64,000 bases of DNA from assembly GCA_050248995.1 (NCBI GenBank), contig JBFWRI010000008.1:4611-68610 (forward strand). Reading direction: 5' to 3'. The translations under genes were made by a program, and so were the position numbers. The DNA comes from JBFWRI01 sp050248995. GTDB lineage: Bacteria > Pseudomonadota > Alphaproteobacteria > JAIXQD01. The notes under the pieces are model-generated. The model made no database searches and was not told where the DNA came from. It worked only from the letters and a program-made list of their open reading frames with translations. Below are positions 26,917 to 34,803 of the stretch, piece after piece (position 1 is the first letter of the stretch; every line of letters begins with the position of its first letter).

Positions 26917-26990
26917 ATTCCGGTCTTTTAACGGTTTGTTTTGGTCTGCAGTATAGCCTGACTGTGGGAACTGCCTGTATTTGGGGGGCA
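26917..26990 (+). promoter_or_regulatory. Shared leader element, copy 2
   Basis: ATTCCGG (26917-26923), TTTTAACGGTTTG, AGTATAGCCTGACTG, TGGGAACTGCCTG and GGGGGG (26983-26988), ending 6 bp before a GTG start. It is nearly identical to copy 3 over some 65 bp. From TTTAAC to TGGGAA the spacing is exactly 32 bp, as in copies 3 and 4. TTTAAC with the downstream AGTATAG could be a -35/-10 pair; the G-run likely serves as the ribosome site. Confidence 0.7.
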
Positions 26991-26994
26991 ATTA

Positions 26995-29001
26995 GTGACT
27001 CGCGCTTTCGCACGACCGATGTGGCTTAGGTACTGTCTTCTGGCGGTACTGCTGCTGTGCGCCAGCTTTGCATCAACGGCAGACGCGCGCAGCTGGGACA
27101 CCTATGGCTTTCGCGACAATGAATTAGAGCCGCGCGACCCAATCATTTATCCGGACGATACTTATACGCCGCCTGTGCAAGAGCCCGAACCAACGCCGAC
27201 ACCGACTCCTGAGCCAGAGCCGACACCAATGCCGACGCAGGATACAGGTGGGGTCATTCCTTCTGTCAGTGAACTTCCACCGCTGGATGAAATTGTCGGC
27301 GACGGCGCGCAAACAGCCGTTGATTTCGCAGAGGATGTTCTGGATTCCGTCGAAGATATTGCTACGGCCATTCGTGATATGCTGCGCGCGGATGACCGCA
27401 TTGACATTTCAGAGGGTGGTGCGCTGTCGGTCGGTGCACAAAACGTCCTTGTGTACGAACATGGTATTTGCCGCTGGCTGGATAACGAAAGCGTCGGCGC
27501 CGAGCTGCTCGTTCCTTACAGAACGAGTGCCGAATGGCAGGCCTTCCTTGATAACGCGCCCGCCGGCGTGACGCGTGCGGGCTGCTGCCCCGCTGCGACA
27601 GCTATGCTGACATCATCGGATGGGCAATCGGTCTCATTTGAACTGGATATCGGCCGTGACGGTGCGCTGAACTCGCTGGGCCGCCGCATGCTGAGCCATA
27701 CGTTTACGCTGGGTGCTGGCGGCACGGAAACGGTGCGCCAGATTTATGTCTGCACAGGTGATGCATGGGTTGGAGAAGGTGTTGTGCGCACCAGCGACCC
27801 TGGCGACGAAACAACCGAACCGACCACTGAGGAAAATGATCCTGTAACACCTGATGGCCCGGCTGACGTTTGCTATCCGGCGTCGTCACGCGATGTGAAG
27901 GTGACATGGACGGGTCAATGGCGTCGTGGATGGAGCGGCAACGCCACGTTCACCAAGAGCGGTATCGGCAGGGTGCAGCAAGTCTATATGAATGCTGATG
28001 GTACCATTACCAGCAACGGTAGTGGCGACCGCAGTACGGCGATCTTCAATCTTGAAGAACCAATCGCCGATGCTGACGTGAAGGTTACAGCCGTATACGG
28101 TAGCTATAGCGGTGACCTGAACGGCGGCCCTGGCCCCTTCAGCCGCGGCGAAGCCAAGGTTGCAGAGTTCCATATTGCTTCAGGGCAGAATATCAACCTG
28201 AGCAATACGCCAGCCACCGGCATCTTCTATTCGCGCCAGCGCATGGGCCGTCCGTTCATGATGACGAACAACGCAATCTATATGCCGTCGTATGATAGTT
28301 CGCCGAACCTGAAGAGTCTGACGGTTGAATATACAAAGGACACAGGTGCGGCCGAAGTCGATCCGAGCCTGATCCCAGCCTGTACACCGATGCCTGAGAA
28401 TTTCCAAGTTGGTATCCATGCCTATGACGGCGACAGGTTCGAAGTTGAATTCGACCTTAAAACCGGCACGGCGCAGCTGATCTTCCTGAACTACACACGT
28501 CGCGGCACTGAATATGGCGTCGGTAAGGGATGGTATGCCAGCATTCCGACGCTGAGCTATGATGACTTGTGCGAGGGCAGCTCGACAATGGATATCGGCT
28601 CGGCCAATGCGCGGTTGTGGATTTCGGGCGATAGTGTGGACGGATCGGTTGACTACATCGTCACCCAAAAACCGACGTGCGAGAACGGGCTTGTCGGCCG
28701 CGTAGCGGTTGATGACACAACGAACGGCTGGGGTAAATATCGCCACCCGGTCAGTGGCCTGTTTACGTTCCCGCTGACACGTGCGTGCCAGTGTTCAAAT
28801 GCATGCACAGCAGACCAGGAGATCTGGGGTGGAGCATGTGTGTCGAAATGCCCAACCGGCCAAGTGCGCAATACTTCGACAGGCGTATGTTATACACCGG
28901 TCCCAGTTGAATCTAACCCCTGCGAGTCGAAGCCTTGGCTTTGTGAGGATGGTGGCCGCGTTGATAGTGATGGGGAAAACATCTATCAAAACCTGCAGTA
29001 A
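26995..29001 (+). CDS. Large secreted protein, module family member 2
   Basis: 668 residues from GTG 26995, six bases after a G6 ribosome-site-like run. A signal peptide (LLAVLLLCASFASTADA) is followed by a Pro-Thr-Glu linker at about 60-85 and the shared module at about 137-265: NGGALSVGAQNVLV, CRWLDN, LLVPYRTSAEW, a CC pair in RAGCCPA, SSDGQSVSFELDIGRDG, LSHTFTLG and WVGEGV. The following 350 residues are a beta-rich region I do not recognise. A small cysteine cluster (CQCSNACTADQ, ACVSKCPTGQV) precedes a C-terminal tail CESKPWLCEDGG shared with member 3. No membrane anchor is visible. Confidence 0.82.
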   Translation: MTRAFARPMWLRYCLLAVLLLCASFASTADARSWDTYGFRDNELEPRDPIIYPDDTYTPPVQEPEPTPTPTPEPEPTPMPTQDTGGVIPSVSELPPLDEIVGDGAQTAVDFAEDVLDSVEDIATAIRDMLRADDRIDISEGGALSVGAQNVLVYEHGICRWLDNESVGAELLVPYRTSAEWQAFLDNAPAGVTRAGCCPAATAMLTSSDGQSVSFELDIGRDGALNSLGRRMLSHTFTLGAGGTETVRQIYVCTGDAWVGEGVVRTSDPGDETTEPTTEENDPVTPDGPADVCYPASSRDVKVTWTGQWRRGWSGNATFTKSGIGRVQQVYMNADGTITSNGSGDRSTAIFNLEEPIADADVKVTAVYGSYSGDLNGGPGPFSRGEAKVAEFHIASGQNINLSNTPATGIFYSRQRMGRPFMMTNNAIYMPSYDSSPNLKSLTVEYTKDTGAAEVDPSLIPACTPMPENFQVGIHAYDGDRFEVEFDLKTGTAQLIFLNYTRRGTEYGVGKGWYASIPTLSYDDLCEGSSTMDIGSANARLWISGDSVDGSVDYIVTQKPTCENGLVGRVAVDDTTNGWGKYRHPVSGLFTFPLTRACQCSNACTADQEIWGGACVSKCPTGQVRNTSTGVCYTPVPVESNPCESKPWLCEDGGRVDSDGENIYQNLQ

Positions 29002-29092
29002 CATACGCTTACACAGTCAAGTCAGCCTGCTGCCATAGGTTGTTTTGAATCACAGAATTATGAAATATCATTAAGTATCAAGCAATTAGTCG

Positions 29093-29163
29093 TTCCGACT
29101 CTTTAACGGTTTGTTTTGGTCTGTAGTATAGCCTGACTGTGGGAAATGCCTGATTGGGGGGCA
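29093..29163 (+). promoter_or_regulatory. Shared leader element, copy 3
   Basis: TTCCGA (29093), CTTTAACGGTTTG, AGTATAGCCTGACTG, TGGGAAATGCCTG and GGGGGG (29156-29161). Differs from copy 2 at only a few positions. The ATG at 29146 lies inside this element and is probably not used. Confidence 0.7.
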
Positions 29164-29169
29164 ATAGAC

Positions 29170-30858
29170 GTGTCGGGGCTGACAGTAATAAAAATAATGT
29201 GTTTGCGCTGCATGACGCTCGCTGCACTTTGTGTAGTGCTTGCTGCCCCTGCTTATGCCACCCCGCCGCGCGAATTCGAGCCGATTGATCCCTATGACAG
29301 ACCGTTCCCCGAGATTCCCGATATTCAGCTGCCGTCCACCGACGGTGTGGGCAACACGGTTGGCGGTACCGCTACCGATGCTAACGAACAGGTCGTGGAG
29401 CCTGTTGTTGAAACTGTCAAAGATCTACTGACGGACACCAGCCAGATTGCTTCAGCAGCTGCTACTGCCCTGCGCCGTGATTTAATTGCAGCACTGGGTG
29501 TTGACATCGCAAATGGTGGCGTTCTGCCTTTTGGCGTCAGCAATGCGCTGGTTGACCGCCATGGCATGTGCCGCTGGTTGGATAATGCCAGCAGTGTCGA
29601 TTACTTTGTGCCTCTTCGCACTGCTGCGGAATGGGCCGCTTTCGTTAACAACGCGCCACCCAACGTTACGCGCGCTGCCTGCTGTCCGGCGCGCAGTGTT
29701 ACGCTGGTGGCGTCCGACGGGCAGTCGGTCAGCTTCAACCTTGATACGGGGCGCGAAGGCGCAACATCCGAACTGGGCGTGCAATCGCTCAGTCATGTCT
29801 TTACATTGGCCGATTCATCGACCGAAACCGTCAGCGAAGTTTATGTCTGCCAGGGCGAAGTATGGACGGGCCAAGGCGTGACACGCGATGGCGAGGAGAC
29901 AGAAGAAGTCCCTGGCGATTGGGCAAACGCTGGCTGTGGTGGCGCAATTTCGACAGGCTTTAACTGTGTATCAGCAGAACCTGTATTCACGACTTGTCCA
30001 GCGGGTACGATGGCGCAGGAATCGACCTTGCCGATGATGGATTATGACTGCCCCGGTGAAGACGGCTACATCCTTGCGCCAGTAGCAGGCCGCTGTGTAG
30101 CCGATGCGTCATGCGCAGTGCCTGAAGAGCCCGAGGTGGTGGATGGCTGCTTTGTAGGTCAGGACCTGTTGTTTATTCAGGATGTGACGGGGTCGTACAA
30201 GGACGATATTCCAAACCTGAATAGCGCCTTTAGCGCGCTGGCTACGGATCCGCGCGTTAGCGAGTGGGGCTTCGGGGTTATGACTTTCGGGCCTCAAAAT
30301 GACACGCATAATAACTTTATGAGTATGGCAGATAGCAAGTTAGGCAGCTTCAGTTACCGCAAACTTCTGCAACCAAGCAAGTTGCGAGGCAATTCGAAGT
30401 CGCAGATGCAGGCCATGGAGTATGCGTTGAAGACTTATACAAGGACAAGCGGCCGCCTTGCTGTTGTATTGGCAACAGATGATGCTGACTTTGGTAACGA
30501 TTTCCTGAGCAGCCGACTTCCTGCAGCCACCCTGCTGCGCGCAGCCAATGCCGAGCTATTCGTGCTGCAAGGTACGCTACCGGGTAAAGAAACCGATGTG
30601 CGCCTCTTTTATCAGAAGTTCATGAACGACAACCAGATCAACGGCCGCATCGTGCCGCTGACGGCGAACTCGGCGAACCTTTACGACAAGATCATCGAAA
30701 CCGTGTGCGATGGATCGGCGCCACCGCCACCACCGCCGCCGCCGCTGAATACGACGCCTGACCCTGATACCGGGACCAGCATATGCGATATGAAGCCGTG
30801 GATGTGCGAAGACCTGGGTAGCGTTGCCGACCGATTTAGTGGTTATTCTATCTACTAA
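29170..30858 (+). CDS. Large secreted protein with von Willebrand A domain, module family member 3
   Basis: 562 residues from GTG 29170, eight bases after the leader G-run; an in-frame ATG at 29146 lies within the leader. The signal peptide ends near APAYA. The shared module occupies about 115-242 (CRWLDN, RAACCPARSVTLVASDGQ, LSHVFTLADSSTETV, VWTGQGV). Residues about 327-515 form a vWA-type domain: DVTGSYKDD gives a D-x-T/S-x-S metal-site motif and VVLATDDAD the later acidic loop, as in integrin-like adhesins. A run of eight prolines separates it from the tail CDMKPWMCEDLGS, which matches the tail of member 2. Likely a secreted or surface adhesin; inference. Confidence 0.82.
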   Translation: MSGLTVIKIMCLRCMTLAALCVVLAAPAYATPPREFEPIDPYDRPFPEIPDIQLPSTDGVGNTVGGTATDANEQVVEPVVETVKDLLTDTSQIASAAATALRRDLIAALGVDIANGGVLPFGVSNALVDRHGMCRWLDNASSVDYFVPLRTAAEWAAFVNNAPPNVTRAACCPARSVTLVASDGQSVSFNLDTGREGATSELGVQSLSHVFTLADSSTETVSEVYVCQGEVWTGQGVTRDGEETEEVPGDWANAGCGGAISTGFNCVSAEPVFTTCPAGTMAQESTLPMMDYDCPGEDGYILAPVAGRCVADASCAVPEEPEVVDGCFVGQDLLFIQDVTGSYKDDIPNLNSAFSALATDPRVSEWGFGVMTFGPQNDTHNNFMSMADSKLGSFSYRKLLQPSKLRGNSKSQMQAMEYALKTYTRTSGRLAVVLATDDADFGNDFLSSRLPAATLLRAANAELFVLQGTLPGKETDVRLFYQKFMNDNQINGRIVPLTANSANLYDKIIETVCDGSAPPPPPPPPLNTTPDPDTGTSICDMKPWMCEDLGSVADRFSGYSIY

Positions 30859-30896
30859 TCAGTACAATACTATTATAAATCAATTAGTTATAATAT

Positions 30897-30968
30897 TTCC
30901 GGGTATTTAACATTTAATTTTATCTATCCCTGTATTCTCAGTATGGGAATTGCCTGTTTTTGGGGGGC
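30897..30968 (+). promoter_or_regulatory. Shared leader element, copy 4
   Basis: TTCCGG (30897-30902), TTTAAC, a 32-bp spacer containing TGTATTCT, TGGGAATTGCCTG and GGGGGG (30962-30967). The sequence between the landmarks differs from copies 2 and 3 but all spacings are kept. Confidence 0.65.
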
Positions 30969-30974
30969 ATAGGG

Positions 30975-32630
30975 GTGTTGGGTTTCAAGGCCATATCTGT
31001 AACCGCGTTACGCTGCATGGCAGCAGCCTTCCTTTGCATGCTCGTTTTTGCGTTGCCCGCCCATGCAGTTGAACAGCCGGGCGGAGACGATCCGCTTGTG
31101 CGCAACAGCCTGCAGCAGGATCGTAATATGGATATCGGCAACGGCGGCGCCCTGAGTGCTGGCGCGCAGAACGTTCTGGTCGATAAGTGGGGCCAGTGCC
31201 GTTGGCTGGATAACGCCGATGACCAGATTTACCTTGTACCCTATCGCAGCAGTGCCGAGTGGGCCGCGTTCCTGAATAATGCTCCGTCACTGATTACGCG
31301 CGCCCGCTGCTGCCCAGCGCGGACCATCACGTTGTCGGCATCCGACGGACAGTCAGTGAACTTTGATATTGATACGGGCCGTGAAGGCGGTGCCGGAGTG
31401 CTGGGCGCACGGTCATTTAGTCATACCTTCACACTGGCCGATTCATCCACCGAGACTGTCAGTGAAGTCTATATCTGCCAGAACGAAGTATGGACCGGTC
31501 AGGGCCCGACTACGGTAACGACACCCGGCGATTGCGGCGCCTATAGCCATGGCGATACATGGTGGGTTGATGGTGCCACGGAACACACGGATACGGATAT
31601 CGTTTGCCCGGACGGCCAGGCTGGTATTCACCGCGATTACTTCCAGATGCAAAATCAATATATCTGTAACAGCGGTTCATCGGACCCGACCGGAGTGACG
31701 CAAACAGTTGATGTGGGTGGCGACGAGGATATCTGTCCGCCATCGACCGACTTTGACGAATTCGTTTTTGCCAGCAGCTGCGAAGCGGTGATGGGTGCCG
31801 TGAAGTCGTGTGTCAGCGATGGCACATCTTGCGTAACGCCAAAAAATGGCCCGGGCATCGTGCAACCGATGAATCGCGCATCGCACGATGGCATGTGGTG
31901 CAGTTCGATCGCCTCGCACGATACGGGCCTGGATGGTGCCAAGTCGGTATTCGATCTGGCGGATGTGATGAGCCGTGCGCCCGCGGGCCCTGTGCTGGTT
32001 ATCTTGCCGGTTGACCCATGGGGCGGCCTGCGTACGAAGGAGTACGCCCACCATGTGGCGAGCCCGACAATGCCAAGTTACATTTATGATGTTGGATATC
32101 CTTCGCCTACGTACGGCGCTACGGGAAGCGTAGCGGCAATCAAGATGGTAATCACCGACCGCAACGTCAGTCAGTCGAAAACCATCACCCAGTCAACCGT
32201 GGCTCTGGTCAGCGGTCGTCCGGAAGACTTGTCGCAGAACATCACCATCAAGCTTAATTACGATGGCAGCACCAAGCAAATGGCGATCGAGTATGGCCGC
32301 AGCGGCCGCTGGATGAAGAACAACTTCACGCCGTGGCAGAGCCAGCTTGAGAAGGGTTGGGGTAACGGCAAGGTCTGGAGCGAAGTGCGCGTCATGGCGC
32401 CGGTGCGCCCTGTGTGTGGTGCCGGGTATTGCGGCAGCATCCCGCCCCTTGAGGCGCGTTGTGTCCTTGGCACGCCCAGCACAGTGACAACGTATAATAT
32501 TCCGCCGGCCGAGCAGGTTCTGTTTGGCCCGACCGTTCGCCACACGTGGACGTGTATGGGCCCTGAGGGCGATACGGCGTCGTGCGTATCGCAGGATGGC
32601 GGCCTGTGCGGCATGAGCTTTGGTATGTAG
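30975..32630 (+). CDS. Large secreted protein, module family member 4
   Basis: 551 residues from GTG 30975, seven bases after the G6 run; a TTG at 30960 lies in the leader and is unlikely. The signal peptide ends PAHA. The shared module is at about 56-178 (NGGALSAGAQNVLV, QCRWLDN, YLVPYRSSAEWAAFLNNAP, RARCCPARTITLSASDGQ, FTLADSSTETV, VWTGQG). The C-terminal half is beta-rich with paired cysteines and ends in HTWTCMGPEGDTASCVS, related to the small cysteine unit in member 1. Followed after 6 bp by member 5, with which it forms an operon. No known catalytic motif; function unknown. Confidence 0.82.
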   Translation: MLGFKAISVTALRCMAAAFLCMLVFALPAHAVEQPGGDDPLVRNSLQQDRNMDIGNGGALSAGAQNVLVDKWGQCRWLDNADDQIYLVPYRSSAEWAAFLNNAPSLITRARCCPARTITLSASDGQSVNFDIDTGREGGAGVLGARSFSHTFTLADSSTETVSEVYICQNEVWTGQGPTTVTTPGDCGAYSHGDTWWVDGATEHTDTDIVCPDGQAGIHRDYFQMQNQYICNSGSSDPTGVTQTVDVGGDEDICPPSTDFDEFVFASSCEAVMGAVKSCVSDGTSCVTPKNGPGIVQPMNRASHDGMWCSSIASHDTGLDGAKSVFDLADVMSRAPAGPVLVILPVDPWGGLRTKEYAHHVASPTMPSYIYDVGYPSPTYGATGSVAAIKMVITDRNVSQSKTITQSTVALVSGRPEDLSQNITIKLNYDGSTKQMAIEYGRSGRWMKNNFTPWQSQLEKGWGNGKVWSEVRVMAPVRPVCGAGYCGSIPPLEARCVLGTPSTVTTYNIPPAEQVLFGPTVRHTWTCMGPEGDTASCVSQDGGLCGMSFGM

Positions 32631-32636
32631 GAAATC

Positions 32637-33641
32637 ATGAAGCGGTTCATGACACGGAAAAACATTATAGCTGTGCCCAACCTGTCTGGTGTGGCGTTAC
32701 TGCTTCTGTACAGCATTTTTGTTGGTTCCATTGCGCACGCTCAGGAGCAGCAAGGGCTTTCTAATTACCCCGTACGCAATGATCTGCAACAAGACCGCAA
32801 TATGAGCATCAGCAACGGTGGTGCATTGAGCGTTGGTGCCCAGAACGTTCTGGTCGACCAATGGGGCCAGTGCCGCTGGCTGGATAACGCCGATAACAAG
32901 GTTTACCTTGTGCCCTACCGCAGCAGCACTGAATGGGCTGCGTTCCTGAATCACGCGCCTGCACTTATTACCCGTGCGCGATGCTGCCCGGCCCGCACCG
33001 TGAGTTTGACAGCATCAGACGGCCAGTCGGCGAGTTTTGATCTTGATACGGGCCGTGTCGGCGCAGGCAATATGCTGGGTGTACGTTCGCTAAGCCACGT
33101 CTTCACGTTGGCAGATGCGTCCACCGAGACCGTTAGCGAGATTTTCGTCTGCCAGGATGGTGTATGGACCGGGCAGGGTGTTGTGCGCGATGGCGAACCG
33201 GTTGAAGAGCCTGAAGTGCCTGAAACCCCCGATGAGCCGGTGCTGCCGGAAGAAGACCCACCGGTTATCGAGGCAGAAACCTGTGTGCCGACCAATGAGG
33301 AGTGGAATTTCTTTGGCTGGTATGAAAGCTGGGAAGGCGCCTGTGCTGAGCGCGTACGCGCCGCTGCTGAACTGGGATCACTGACGCCTGCAGAGAGGGT
33401 AGAGCTTGCCACCTATTCAGTTGGGCGCATCGTGCGGATGTTCATTGATCTGCCGCCGTGCCCTGCCGAAGGTGTTGCCATCAGTACCGGGGCCTGTATC
33501 ACACGCGTCACCGTCAGGGACTCGCGGACGATTGGCAACATGGGCCCGATGCCGTGGTATTGCTCGGTGAAAGTCAGGTCATGCAGCGGCCCGCCTGAGC
33601 TGCGTGCGTATGAGTCTCCCTTCATGGAACTGGCAGATTAA
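32637..33641 (+). CDS. Secreted protein, module family member 5 (short)
   Basis: 334 residues, 6 bp behind member 4 with an AGGAA site and no leader of its own. Its module (about 60-185) is the closest match to that of member 4, down to QQDRNM before it and CRWLDNAD, YLVPYRSS-EWAAFLN, RARCCPART within it, so the pair looks like a recent tandem duplication. An acidic Pro-Glu linker (EPVEEPEVPETPDEP) leads to a 120-residue C-terminal domain with four or more cysteines and no recognised motif. A signal-anchor-like hydrophobic segment (ALLLLYSIFVGSIAHA) is at the N-terminus. Confidence 0.82.
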   Translation: MKRFMTRKNIIAVPNLSGVALLLLYSIFVGSIAHAQEQQGLSNYPVRNDLQQDRNMSISNGGALSVGAQNVLVDQWGQCRWLDNADNKVYLVPYRSSTEWAAFLNHAPALITRARCCPARTVSLTASDGQSASFDLDTGRVGAGNMLGVRSLSHVFTLADASTETVSEIFVCQDGVWTGQGVVRDGEPVEEPEVPETPDEPVLPEEDPPVIEAETCVPTNEEWNFFGWYESWEGACAERVRAAAELGSLTPAERVELATYSVGRIVRMFIDLPPCPAEGVAISTGACITRVTVRDSRTIGNMGPMPWYCSVKVRSCSGPPELRAYESPFMELAD

Positions 33642-33656
33642 ATCTTGTGACAGAAA

Positions 33657-33690
33657 TAAAAAGGCCGGGAATTTCTTCCCGGCCTTTTTT
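33657..33690. terminator. Bidirectional rho-independent terminator
   Basis: AAAAAGGCCGGGAA / TTCCCGGCCTTTTT stem with a 4-base loop, symmetrical A- and T-runs. It separates the secreted-protein cluster from the convergent nrdB. Confidence 0.9.
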
Positions 33691-33714
33691 GTGTCTGGAG
33701 CGACTACATAAACT

Positions 33715-34713
33715 TTAAAAAACCTCTTCCCATGTGCCTTGGGTGGCGGCCTTTGAATATTCGGTGGCGCGGGCTTCGAAGAAGTTGGCGTGTTCAACAC
33801 CGTTCATCATCTCATCCATCCACGGCAGCGGATTCTTGTTGGTGCCATACAGCGGCTTCAGGCCTAGCTGGCCCAGGCGGCGGTCGGCGATGTAGCGGAT
33901 GTAAGCCTTCACTTCGTCGCTGGTTAGACCTTCGATGCCACCCATTTCGAAGGCGAGGTCGATGAATGCATCTTCGTGTTCGACGATCGTGTCGCAGACT
34001 TCCAGCAGCGCCTGGTCTAGTTCAGGTCCCTGGATCTGCGGGTTTTCCTGAACGAAGGTCTTGAACAGGCGCATGATTGACTGGCAGTGCAGGGTTTCAT
34101 CGCGCACTGACCAGGTGACAATCTGGCCCATACCCTTCATTTTACCGAAGCGCGGGAAGTTCATCAGGATCGCGAACGAAGCAAACAGCTGCAGGCCTTC
34201 GGTGAACGCGCCAAAAGCGGCCAGCGTTTTGGCGATTTCAAACGGGTTATCGACGCTGAAGGTGTGCATGTAATCGTACTTGTCCTTCATCTGCTTGTAC
34301 TTCATGAAGGCCGAGTATTCGGTTTCGGGCATGCCGATGGTGTCGAGCAGGTGGCTGTAGGCGGCCACATGCACGGTTTCCATGTTTGCGAACGCCGTCA
34401 GCATCATGACGATCTCGGTCGGCTGGAATACCTGACTGTACTGCTTGTTGTAGCAGTTGTTCACTTCAACGTCGGCCTGCGTGAAGAAGCGGAAGATCTG
34501 GGTCAGCAGGTTGCGCTCGGCAGCGGTCAGCTTCTTTTGCCAGTCCTTGACGTCGTCTGTCATCGGCACTTCTTCCGGCAACCAGTGCAGCTGCTGCTGT
34601 TTCAGCCATGCTTCATAAGCCCACGGATACTTGAACGGCTTGTAAACCGGGTTCGGCGTCATCAGTTGGCAAAGGTGCTGGGTATCTTCCATCTTGGCGG
34701 CTGCAAATGTCAT
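33715..34713 (-). CDS. nrdB: Ribonucleotide reductase class Ia, beta subunit
   Basis: 332 residues from ATG 34713, which has GGAG nine bases upstream; the ATG at 34728 has no ribosome site and overlaps that signal. It houses the diiron-tyrosyl radical cofactor. Ligand-bearing helices are visible as the ADVEVNNCYNKQYSQVF stretch, FANMETVHVAAYSHLLDTIG (E and H ligands), and RDETLHCQSIMRLF with EHEDAFIDLAF. Downstream of nrdA on the same strand, separated by a perfect 13-bp hairpin at 34756-34792 that may adjust the ratio of the two subunits or be a processing site. Terminates at the hairpin 33657. Confidence 0.95.
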   Translation of the reverse strand: MTFAAAKMEDTQHLCQLMTPNPVYKPFKYPWAYEAWLKQQQLHWLPEEVPMTDDVKDWQKKLTAAERNLLTQIFRFFTQADVEVNNCYNKQYSQVFQPTEIVMMLTAFANMETVHVAAYSHLLDTIGMPETEYSAFMKYKQMKDKYDYMHTFSVDNPFEIAKTLAAFGAFTEGLQLFASFAILMNFPRFGKMKGMGQIVTWSVRDETLHCQSIMRLFKTFVQENPQIQGPELDQALLEVCDTIVEHEDAFIDLAFEMGGIEGLTSDEVKAYIRYIADRRLGQLGLKPLYGTNKNPLPWMDEMMNGVEHANFFEARATEYSKAATQGTWEEVF

Positions 34714-34755
34714 AAAAGTGAACTCCATACATAGAACGAATAGGCGGGTTTGTTA

Positions 34756-34792
34756 CCCCACTTTATTCCCTGATTGGAAGAATAAAGTGGGG
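34756..34792. other. Perfect 13-bp hairpin between nrdA and nrdB
   Basis: CCCCACTTTATTC (34756-34768) and GAATAAAGTGGGG (34780-34792) pair perfectly around an 11-base loop. No T-run follows on the minus strand, so it is not a standard terminator; mRNA processing or stabilisation is more likely. Confidence 0.7.
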
Positions 34793-34803
34793 CGGCTTGC
34801 CTT

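Noticed and set aside
29146..29169. ATG 29146 as start of the vWA-domain protein
   Set aside because: It lies inside the conserved leader; GTG 29170 has the G-run at the right distance and matches the start pattern of the neighbouring genes.
24880..30970. Sigma-54 promoter in the leader (TGGGAA-N-TGCC)
   Set aside because: The GG-to-GC spacing is too short for a -24/-12 promoter.
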